This document shows positions 40,905-48,861 of a stretch of 64,000 nucleotides of DNA, in pieces (position 1 is the stretch's first letter; each line of letters opens with the position of its first letter). The DNA is taken from the NCBI RefSeq assembly GCF_900698975.1, contig NZ_LR217722.1, positions 186,001 through 250,000 of the forward strand, given 5' to 3'. Origin of the DNA: Buchnera aphidicola (Cinara splendens) (GTDB lineage Bacteria; Pseudomonadota; Gammaproteobacteria; Enterobacterales; Enterobacteriaceae). The notes under the pieces were generated by a model. That model was given only the letters and a program-made list of their open reading frames with translations, searched no databases and was not told the origin of the DNA. Both the position numbers and the translations under genes were made by a program.

Positions 40905-41048
40905 ATAATATAAAATGTATCAATATAAATTATTTTTAATTGATTAAATTAACTATATATTAATAAATTATAATATAATTTTTTATTAAATAATTATTCA
41001 CTATATTTAAAACTAATAAATATTAATAAATATAATAAATTAATTATA

Positions 41049-42044
41049 TTATTCTATCAAAACCCACAAAGGATTTATTCCAGTAGATTGTGTAGTAATT
41101 TCAAATAAATAACCATTGTTATTATTAATATAATAAATTTTTATAGAATTAGATAATTCTCCAACAATTACTAATATATTACCATCTTCACTAATGTTAA
41201 ATGATCTCGGTTGTAATAAGGTTCGATAAGTATGTATCTTTAATAATAAACCTTGTTTTTTATCAATATAAAAAAGAGAAATAATACTATTAGCTCGATC
41301 ACAGGCATATAAATAATTTCCCGTAGGGTGAACGTGGATGTCTGAGGACCAAGCAGAGCATATAGATGATTGTGATATTAATGAAATCGATTGTATTAAC
41401 TGTAATTTTATTAATTGATCATTAATAAACCACACATCAATTGTTCCGCTTAACTCATTAATTGAATATAAATATTGACGTAATGGATGAAAAGTAATAT
41501 GTCTTGGACCACTATTATAGGCAGTACTAATAATATTTTTTAAAATTACAGTTATCTTTTTATTTTTATTATGTTGTATTTGATAAATATAAATTTTGTT
41601 TTCTTTAAGAGCTGATGCAAATAGTAAATTACTTGTATAATGCATTCTTATAGAATGACATCCTTTTAAATTTTCTATTAAAGAAACAGTACTACGAATT
41701 AACCCGTATAAATTTAAAGAATAAACACTAAATCCATTTCCGTGATATGAAGCACAGAATAACATTGTTTTTTTTTTATTTAATGAAATATAATTAGGTG
41801 TATTAAATACTTTAACTTCGTGTATTTTTCTAAACTGATTATTTAAATTTTTTTTATAAGTAATAATTTTATTATTTCCTGTTTCTCCAGTATATAATAA
41901 TTGATATTTTTTGTTGTATTTTAATGGTTGAGGTTTACCAGGAGTAGTAATGGTATCTACCTTTAATAAAGTTAAATTATTTTTTAAAATCCAATGTTCA
42001 ATGCAATGACTTACTGAACAAGAAATAAATATATCTTTTTTCAC
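41049..42044 (-). CDS. pgl: 6-phosphogluconolactonase (Pgl, YbhE type)
   Basis: Hydrolyses 6-phosphogluconolactone in the oxidative pentose phosphate pathway; seven-bladed propeller. GTG at 42044 gives MKKDIFISCSVS, aligning with E. coli MKQTVYIAS and giving exactly 331 aa; GGAA lies 6 nt before it. A GTG four codons upstream (42056) also opens the frame. Blade motifs are visible: GCHSIRMH, GPRHITFHPLRQYLYSINELSGTIDVW, WSSDIHVHPTGNYLYACDR, QPRSFNISEDGNILVIVGE, NPLWVLIE. Located next to the missing bio cluster, as in E. coli. Confidence 0.93.
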   Translation of the reverse strand: MKKDIFISCSVSHCIEHWILKNNLTLLKVDTITTPGKPQPLKYNKKYQLLYTGETGNNKIITYKKNLNNQFRKIHEVKVFNTPNYISLNKKKTMLFCASYHGNGFSVYSLNLYGLIRSTVSLIENLKGCHSIRMHYTSNLLFASALKENKIYIYQIQHNKNKKITVILKNIISTAYNSGPRHITFHPLRQYLYSINELSGTIDVWFINDQLIKLQLIQSISLISQSSICSAWSSDIHVHPTGNYLYACDRANSIISLFYIDKKQGLLLKIHTYRTLLQPRSFNISEDGNILVIVGELSNSIKIYYINNNNGYLFEITTQSTGINPLWVLIE

Positions 42045-42119
42045 GTTTATTTCCACTTAAATTTATTCCTAATTTAGTAATTAATCTTTTTATATTACAT
42101 ACTTTATATTAAAGTAAAA

Positions 42120-44231
42120 TCATTTTGATGTAGTAATATTACTTAATCGATTTTTTATTATATTAATCAAAAATTTTTCAATCCACAATAAAATATCCAA
42201 TTCGTTATTAAATAAATGATAGTAATATAACTTGTTAGTAATTAATTTCCAATTATTCGGATTTTTAATAATTTTTTCACATATCCAATTAATATTTAAA
42301 ATATTTTGTTTTTTAAAAACAAGACATACTTTCTTTTTAGAACATTGAATTTTTTTTATTCCTATTTTACTAGACAGAATTTTTACTTTTTTTAATAAAA
42401 AAAAATTTTTTACACATCTTGGTAATGTTCCGAATAAATAGTATAATCTTTTTTTAAGATTATTTAATTCTCTATTATTATTAATACGTGAAATCTTTTT
42501 ATAAAAAAATAATCTAAGATTTACATCATTTATATAGTCTTCAGGAAAAATAGCTGATATATGTAATTGAATATTTACATTATTATCGCTAGAACTTAAT
42601 TCATTAAGAGCAACGTTATTTTTACTTTTTTTGATTTCATCAATAGCATTATTTAAAAATTTTTTGTATAATTTTATTCCGATAGTTTTAATATGTCCAC
42701 TTTGATTTTTTCCTAATAATTCACCTACTCCTCTAATTTCCGAATCGTGTATAGATAATATAAATCCAGAACCTAAATTTGTTAAAGATTGTATAAGGTT
42801 TAATCTTTCTTGTGCTTTTTTGCTAGGTTTTATATTATTTGACATAAAAAAAAATGCATACGCTTGTATTTTAGATCTACCAATACGACCCCTTAATTGA
42901 TGTAATTGCGATAATCCAAATTTATCAGCATGTTCTATAATTATAGTATTTACATTGCTAATATGAATTCCGGTATCTATTATTGTAGTACATATAAGAA
43001 TGTCAAAATCTTTATTTGAAAATTTACACATGATTTTATGTAAATCTTTTCGAGGTATTTTTCCGTGGCTTATTTGAATACGTGCTTCTGGAACTAATTT
43101 AGATAAATATTTTTTTTTTTCTTCTATATTTTTTATAACATTATATATGTAATATATTTGACCTCCTCTTTTTAATTCTTTAATAATAGCTTTTCGTATA
43201 GTCTGATTATCAGAATACTGAACAATTGTTTTTATAGCTAATCTTTTTTTTGGAGGTGTTGATATAATCGATAAATCCCGTATACCTAATAAAGACATAT
43301 GTAAAGTTCTAGGAATTGGAGTAGCAGTTAATGTTAGAACATCTATATTTATGTATAATCCTTTTATTTGCTCTTTATGGTATACACCAAAACGATGTTC
43401 CTCATCAATAATTAACAACCCTAAATTTTTCCATATTAAAGATTTTGATAAAATTTTATGAGTACCTATTAATATATGAATACTACCTAGTTTTATTTTT
43501 TTTTGAATATCACGTTCTTCTGATAAAGAAGTAAAACGAGAATATGTATCAATATTATATGTATATTCAGCAAACCTATTTATAAAAGTATGATAGTGTT
43601 GTTGTGCTAATAATGTTGTAGGCACTAATAAAGCTACTTGTTTTTTATTATTAAGAGCTATAAAAGAAGCTCTCATGGCTATTTCAGTTTTTCCAAAACC
43701 TACATCTCCACACAATAATCGATCCATTGGAACAGGTTTTTGCATATCACTTATAATTTCTTCAATAGATTGTTGTTGATCTTTCGTTATAAAATATGGA
43801 CATGTATTACAAAAATTATGATATTCTTGAGCATTTTTTTTAAAAGAAAATCCTTTTCTTAGTAATCGATGAGATTCATTATCAATTAATTGAATAGCTA
43901 TATCATGAATTTTTTGTTTTATTTTTTTACACTCTAGTAACCATTTTTTATTGCCCAAAGTATGTAAAGGAACGTCTGAAAGTGTTGTAAAACCATATGA
44001 TTTAATTAATTCAAGAGAAGTTATAGGAACATATAATTTAGCTTGATCTGCATACATAATAACACAATACTCTGCTAGTATCCCTTTAGTATTTAAAGTA
44101 CATAAACCAACATATCGACCTATACCATATTTAATATGAACAACTAGTTGATTTTTTTTAAATGGTTGTTTTTTTGAAATAAATTCAGAAAAATTTTTTT
44201 TTATTATCTTTTTTTTTATATTTTGTGCCAT
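42120..44231 (-). CDS. mfd: Transcription-repair coupling factor, N-terminally truncated
   Basis: Mfd pushes or removes stalled RNA polymerase and normally recruits UvrA. 703 aa against 1148: the UvrB-like N-terminal domains (about 450 residues) are absent. The protein begins just before the RNA-polymerase-interaction domain (LVVHIKYGIGRYVGLCTL to AKLYVPITSLELI). The translocase is complete: GDVGFGKTE, LVPTTLLAQQ, DEEHRFGV, TATPIPRTL, TIIDTGIHI and QLRGRIGRS, followed by a divergent C-terminal domain. The start at 44231 (MAQNIKKKIIKK) is favoured; an ATG at 44291 adds a hydrophobic stretch of 20 residues without homology. Confidence 0.94.
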   Translation of the reverse strand: MAQNIKKKIIKKNFSEFISKKQPFKKNQLVVHIKYGIGRYVGLCTLNTKGILAEYCVIMYADQAKLYVPITSLELIKSYGFTTLSDVPLHTLGNKKWLLECKKIKQKIHDIAIQLIDNESHRLLRKGFSFKKNAQEYHNFCNTCPYFITKDQQQSIEEIISDMQKPVPMDRLLCGDVGFGKTEIAMRASFIALNNKKQVALLVPTTLLAQQHYHTFINRFAEYTYNIDTYSRFTSLSEERDIQKKIKLGSIHILIGTHKILSKSLIWKNLGLLIIDEEHRFGVYHKEQIKGLYINIDVLTLTATPIPRTLHMSLLGIRDLSIISTPPKKRLAIKTIVQYSDNQTIRKAIIKELKRGGQIYYIYNVIKNIEEKKKYLSKLVPEARIQISHGKIPRKDLHKIMCKFSNKDFDILICTTIIDTGIHISNVNTIIIEHADKFGLSQLHQLRGRIGRSKIQAYAFFFMSNNIKPSKKAQERLNLIQSLTNLGSGFILSIHDSEIRGVGELLGKNQSGHIKTIGIKLYKKFLNNAIDEIKKSKNNVALNELSSSDNNVNIQLHISAIFPEDYINDVNLRLFFYKKISRINNNRELNNLKKRLYYLFGTLPRCVKNFFLLKKVKILSSKIGIKKIQCSKKKVCLVFKKQNILNINWICEKIIKNPNNWKLITNKLYYYHLFNNELDILLWIEKFLINIIKNRLSNITTSK

Positions 44232-44888
44232 ATAATAAAAATATTCCAATATAAGATTAATAAAAAGAAAAATAATAACAGTTTTATACATAATTTTACT
44301 GAAAAAATATGTATAATATATTTTCTACAATTGATTCGTATATTTAAACTTTATAAATATAAATATCATATTATACTAAAGTAGTATAAATAAAAATAAA
44401 AATTTTAAAATATATATGTATTAATACTACTTAAACATACCACGAATATCATACATAATATTTTTAACTATATTAAATGATATTTATAAATATTGTTAAT
44501 AATATTATTAATCATTTTAACATATAAATTTTATTAGAATTAAATATTTATATGTAATTATATACAAATATTTGTGTTTTTAAAAATCAAATAATATAGA
44601 AAATAATATTCAATTATATTAAGATGATATTTAACAAATTAAGTATTCTACACTGTAATATTGAAAATGGTTAATAAATCATTTAAAATATATTTAAATA
44701 TAAAAAATTCATGTAGAAAATATTATTTCTATAATAATTATTATACTAATTAATATTATAGTTATAATTTTTTTTTAAATAAAATATTATAATATTAAAA
44801 ATAAAAATTTTTTTACACTCATTCTAAATATGTATCTTAAAAAAATAATATTTAATATACATATTTAAATTTATTGGTATCTATTCAA
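44232..44888. other. 657-nt gene-free divergent spacer mfd/gapA
   Basis: AT-rich with short palindromes (44497-44512 and 44730-44745, both 16 nt). Promoters for both flanking genes should be here but cannot be pinned. No remnant of the lost N-terminal part of mfd is legible in the minus-strand frames. Nothing else seen. Confidence 0.45.
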
Positions 44889-45887
44889 ATGAATATTAGA
44901 ATTGCTATAAATGGATTTGGTCGAATTGGACGCATGATATTTCGACTAGCTCAAAAAAGACCCAATATAGAAGTAGTTGCAATTAATGATTTATTGACTC
45001 CACAATATATTGCATATATGTTAAAATATGATTCGACACATGGCTTATTTAAAGGATTAATTCAAGAAAAAGATAATTATTTACTCATAAATAATAAAAA
45101 AGTTTATATCTTTTCTGAAAAAGAACCTAAAAATATTGATTGGTACTCTCTTGATGTTGATATTGTTATGGAATCTACTGGAATTTTTTTAACTACTGAA
45201 TCTGCTTCACAACACATACAAGCAGGAGCAAAAAAAGTTATTTTGACAGGACCGTCGAAAGATGACACTCCTATGTTCGTGAGAGGTGTTAATTTTAATC
45301 AGTATAATAATCAAAAAATTGTTTCTAATGCATCTTGTACAACAAACTGTTTAGCTCCTTTAGCAAAAGTAATAAATGATGAATTTGAAATTATTGAAGG
45401 TTTAATGACTACAGTTCATGCGACAACAGCTACTCAAAAAACAGTAGATGGAGTTTCTTTAAAAGATTGGAGAGGAGGAAGAAGTGCTTTACAAAATATA
45501 ATACCTGCATCTACAGGAGCAGCACAGGCTGTAGGAAAAATTCTTCCAGAATTAAATAAAAAAATCACTGGTATTGCATTTCGAGTACCTGTAGCAAATG
45601 TATCAGTAGTAGATTTTACTGTTAGATTAAATAAAAAAACAAGTTATTTAAACGTTTGTTCTGCTATAAAATTAGCATCACAAACATACATGAAAGATGT
45701 TATTGGATACACAAATGAAGAATTAGTATCTAGTGATTTTAATGGATTGCATTTAACATCAATATTTGATGAAAAAGCCGGTTTATCTTTGAACAAAAAT
45801 TTTATTAAACTAATATCTTGGTATGATAATGAAATTGGTTATTCTAGTAAAGCACTAGACTTAGCAGAATGGATTTCATCAAAATAA
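44889..45887 (+). CDS. gapA: Glyceraldehyde-3-phosphate dehydrogenase
   Basis: Glycolytic NAD-dependent dehydrogenase. 332 aa from the ATG at 44889 ([15 protein letters not shown]); a TTG five codons earlier is in frame. The catalytic Cys150 is in [12 protein letters not shown] and its His in [14 protein letters not shown]-binding GFGRIGR and C-terminal [10 protein letters not shown] are intact. One of the best-conserved proteins in the window. Confidence 0.98.
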   Translation: MNIRIAINGFGRIGRMIFRLAQKRPNIEVVAINDLLTPQYIAYMLKYDSTHGLFKGLIQEKDNYLLINNKKVYIFSEKEPKNIDWYSLDVDIVMESTGIFLTTESASQHIQAGAKKVILTGPSKDDTPMFVRGVNFNQYNNQKIVSNASCTTNCLAPLAKVINDEFEIIEGLMTTVHATTATQKTVDGVSLKDWRGGRSALQNIIPASTGAAQAVGKILPELNKKITGIAFRVPVANVSVVDFTVRLNKKTSYLNVCSAIKLASQTYMKDVIGYTNEELVSSDFNGLHLTSIFDEKAGLSLNKNFIKLISWYDNEIGYSSKALDLAEWISSK

Positions 45888-45933
45888 TTTTATATATTTT
45901 ATGAATGTATAAATGTCATATTTATATATATTC

Positions 45934-45969
45934 TGACAGTATTCAGTAATATTTATTTTAATACTGTCA
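45934..45969. terminator. Hairpin between convergent gapA and fldA
   Basis: TGACAGTATT (45934-45943) and AATACTGTCA (45960-45969), a perfect 10-bp stem with GC pairs and a 16-nt AT loop, midway between facing stops. Likely bidirectional terminator. Confidence 0.6.
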
Positions 45970-46053
45970 AATATATATCTATTATGTATAAAAATTTTTA
46001 TTAATAATTATTATATAATTTATATAATCCAAAATATTTTTAATAATTAAAGA

Positions 46054-46575
46054 TTAATTACATAAATTATTAATTTCTGAAGCAATTAATTTCAACCAAT
46101 TAGTAACGCGTTTTCTAGTTAAATGTGGTTGATTATCTTCATCAATTGGTAATCCAAAAAAATGTGTTTTGTCTTTTTGTGCGCGAGAAGCTTCAAAGAA
46201 ATAGTTTTTAATTGGCCAAGAACCTACAAATTTAACATTTTTTTTTTTTAAAAGGTGATACATAATTCCTAGTGAATCACAGAAATATTCTGAGTAATCT
46301 TCTTGATCACCACATCCAAACAATGCTACTATTTTTTTATTTAAATGTATTTTTTTTAAAACATGTAAGGATTCTTCCCAGTCGCATTGTAATTCTCCGT
46401 AATACCATGTAGATATACCTAAAAATAAAATATCAAAATTTTCCATATTTTTTAATGGAGAAACAGCAATATCAAATATTGCAGATTTTTTAATATTTAA
46501 TTTTTTCTGTATCATATAAGAAACTTTTTCTGTATTTCCGGTATCACTGCCATAAAAAATACCTATGTTTTTCAT
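46054..46575 (-). CDS. fldA: Flavodoxin I
   Basis: FMN electron carrier. 173 aa (176). FMN phosphate loop YGSDTGNTEKV, the 60s loop with STWYYGELQCDW, and the 90s loop GCGDQEDYSEYFCD are intact. In this reduced genome its likely clients are radical SAM enzymes such as RlmN and LipA nearby; ispG and bioB, other typical clients, are missing from their usual places in the window. Confidence 0.97.
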   Translation of the reverse strand: MKNIGIFYGSDTGNTEKVSYMIQKKLNIKKSAIFDIAVSPLKNMENFDILFLGISTWYYGELQCDWEESLHVLKKIHLNKKIVALFGCGDQEDYSEYFCDSLGIMYHLLKKKNVKFVGSWPIKNYFFEASRAQKDKTHFFGLPIDEDNQPHLTRKRVTNWLKLIASEINNLCN

Positions 46576-46688
46576 TGTGTATCCATATAAAAAAATATTA
46601 ATAAAAATTGATATTATTAATACATAAAATGTATACTATATTTATAGTAGTGTTGTTATTTTAATTTTTAAAAAACAGATAAAAAAAT

Positions 46689-46742
46689 AATTATTATTTA
46701 TATATATATATAATATATTATATATATATATAAATAATAATT
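46689..46742. repeat. 54-nt perfect palindrome upstream of fldA
   Basis: 27 nt on each side of a centre between 46715 and 46716 are exact reverse complements with no loop. The sequence is entirely A/T with a TA-alternating middle. It could extrude as a cruciform. It lies about 115 nt upstream of fldA, in the same gap as the hairpin at 46809-46869. Confidence 0.75.
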
Positions 46743-46808
46743 TAAAGTAGTTTATATAAATATTTTGTTTATATATTTTGTATAATATAGTATATTATAT
46801 TTAATAGT

Positions 46809-46869
46809 ATATTTTTAATATTCATTTATTTTTAATGTCTGTTTAAAAATAAATGAATATTAAAAATAT
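46809..46869. repeat. 27-bp perfect hairpin in the fldA-ybgI gap
   Basis: Arms 46809-46835 and 46843-46869 match perfectly over 27 nt, with loop TGTCTGT. The fldA gene starts leftward of it and any phrB relic starts rightward of it, so it is in a divergent position like the 26-bp hairpin at 8987-9046, and both share TTTTTAATATT near the base of the left arm. Confidence 0.75.
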
Positions 46870-46974
46870 TCTAAAAAAATATTTATATATAATGTATTTC
46901 TTTCAAAATAAAAAATAAATTTTTATAAAAAACAATAAAAAAACTATATTCATATGTTTAAAATTATTAAATAA

Positions 46975-47300
46975 ACTCTAAATATAAAAAAACAAAGTTG
47001 TCGTGTAGTGCACACAAAAAACATAAATACATCTATTTTTTTATTATTATATCAATTTTTTCGAAATAGAAATATAATAATCAATTATCTCAATAACAAT
47101 TTAATTTTTATAAAATCAAAAAAATTAAATTTATCCGTTTGTATAAAAAATTATTTTTTATTTAATCAATAAAATATATTAAAATTGAAAATATAATTTC
47201 AACCAAGAAAAGAGACAAACCTATTCAAAATATTTTTTATAAAAAAGATATTACTATTAATAAATTTTATAGTCAAAAAATATTATATACAATATATTAA
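46975..47300 (+). pseudogene. phrB: Possible remnants of phrB (DNA photolyase)
   Basis: The 1472-nt gap between fldA and ybgI is the place and size of phrB in other Buchnera as I recall them. Two collinear fragments resemble E. coli PhrB: in one frame (46975-47168) KQSCR and IINYLNNNLIFIKSKKLNL, against RQDLR and LINAQLNGLQIALAEKGIPL; in another frame (47184-47297) STKKRDKPIQNIF, against NERARDVEVERAL. Each ends in a stop. Beyond 47300 I cannot follow the alignment to 48047. The match is by eye in low-complexity protein and could be chance. Confidence 0.35.
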
Positions 47301-48047
47301 TAATAATTTTTATTTACTGTATAAAAATTTGATTTTTATAGAAATCATCAAATCATATGTTTAAAAATTACTTTTTATATACAATTTAAATTAATATTTT
47401 TAACAATTAAAACCATAAAAAAAACATAAATTTTATTTAATATACATTAAAATTTAATATATTAATTTTTCTGTAATAAAAATTAAAAATAGTACTTCAT
47501 TCAAAAATTTTTATAAATTATGTATCCTATTGAATAGAACCATGAAATAAACATTTACATTAATATTATTAATTTTTAATATCTACTTTGAACGCAAGAA
47601 TTTTATTAATATAAATATATTTATTGAGTATGCTAAAAAACAATCAATTCAAATACTCAATTAAGTATTATAAAAGAAAAATTCTTTAAAAAAAATTATT
47701 TTAATTATCATATAGAAAGATATATACTTAAAATAAATTAATATAAAATAATCAACAAAAATTATTAATAGTAAGTTGTATTGATTAAAACTAGAAATAA
47801 TTTTTTTTAAAAAAATTAATACTATTTTTCTATCTATAATTATGAATTTTAATGATACTTTTAAAAATAAATAAAAAAAAATACAAAAATATTTTAAAAA
47901 TATATAAATCCCCGCAATTCATAAAAAATATATTTAAATATAATTAGAAATTTATTTTCAAATATCAATATATATAAATATTATTTATAATTTACTACAA
48001 AATTTTTTAAAAAAAATCAGTATTTAAAAAAAAAAGAGTTCTTTAAT
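47301..48047. other. Gene-free AT-rich remainder of the fldA-ybgI gap
   Basis: About 750 nt with many stops in all frames and no RNA gene or repeat of note. If phrB decayed here, its C-terminal half has become unreadable. An RBS-like site for ybgI is not obvious. Confidence 0.5.
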
Positions 48048-48797
48048 ATGAATAATTTTATTCTCGAAGAGATTATCAATAAAAAATTAAAAAGCCATAA
48101 ATATAAAAAAGATTATACACCTAACGGTTTACAGGTAGAAGGAAAAGATGAAATAAAAAAAATAATTACAGGAGTGACAGCTTGTCAAAATCTTTTAAAA
48201 ATTGCTTTACAAAAAAATGCAGATGCAATTATTGTACATCACGGTTATTTTTGGAACAATCAAGAAAAAAAAATTTTAGGTATGAATAGACATCGTTTAA
48301 AAATATTATTATCAAATAATATTAATCTATATAGTTGGCATTTACCGCTAGATTTACATCCTGAATTCGGTAATAACATTCAACTAGGAAAATTACTAAA
48401 CATTACTACTTATGGTTGTGCATTTTCATATGTCTTTATAGGAAAATTCAAAAAAAAACAAACTGTAACATCATTAATTCAAACCATATCAAAAAAATTA
48501 GATAGAATTCCATTTCATTATGGTCGAACAGGACCTAAATATATTAAACGTGTTGCTTGGTGTACAGGAAAAGGGCAAAACTTTTTTAATCAATCTATAA
48601 AATTAAAAATTGATGCATATTTAACTGGAGAAGTTTCGGAAGAAACAATTCATATAGCTGAAGAAAATAATGTACATTTTTTTTCTTTAGGACACCATGC
48701 TACAGAAAAATCAGGAATTTTTTCATTAGGAAAATGGTTATCTCAAAAAGATCAAAACTTGAACGTTACCTTTGTTGATATACATAATCCAATTTAA
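48048..48797 (+). CDS. ybgI: NIF3-like metal-binding protein YbgI
   Basis: Conserved dinuclear-metal protein of uncertain function, annotated in some sources as a GTP cyclohydrolase-like or radiation-resistance factor. 249 aa (247). YTPNGLQVEGK, the metal ligands in IIVHHGYFWNN, YSWHLPLDLHPEFGNN and LGHHATEKSGIFSLGKWL are intact. It normally neighbours phrB, which supports the view that the upstream gap once held phrB. Confidence 0.94.
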   Translation: MNNFILEEIINKKLKSHKYKKDYTPNGLQVEGKDEIKKIITGVTACQNLLKIALQKNADAIIVHHGYFWNNQEKKILGMNRHRLKILLSNNINLYSWHLPLDLHPEFGNNIQLGKLLNITTYGCAFSYVFIGKFKKKQTVTSLIQTISKKLDRIPFHYGRTGPKYIKRVAWCTGKGQNFFNQSIKLKIDAYLTGEVSEETIHIAEENNVHFFSLGHHATEKSGIFSLGKWLSQKDQNLNVTFVDIHNPI

Positions 48798-48861
48798 TAA
48801 TATATTCCATTTATTAAATTTTAATTCGTAATTCACTATATAATAGATATGTAAAATATAT

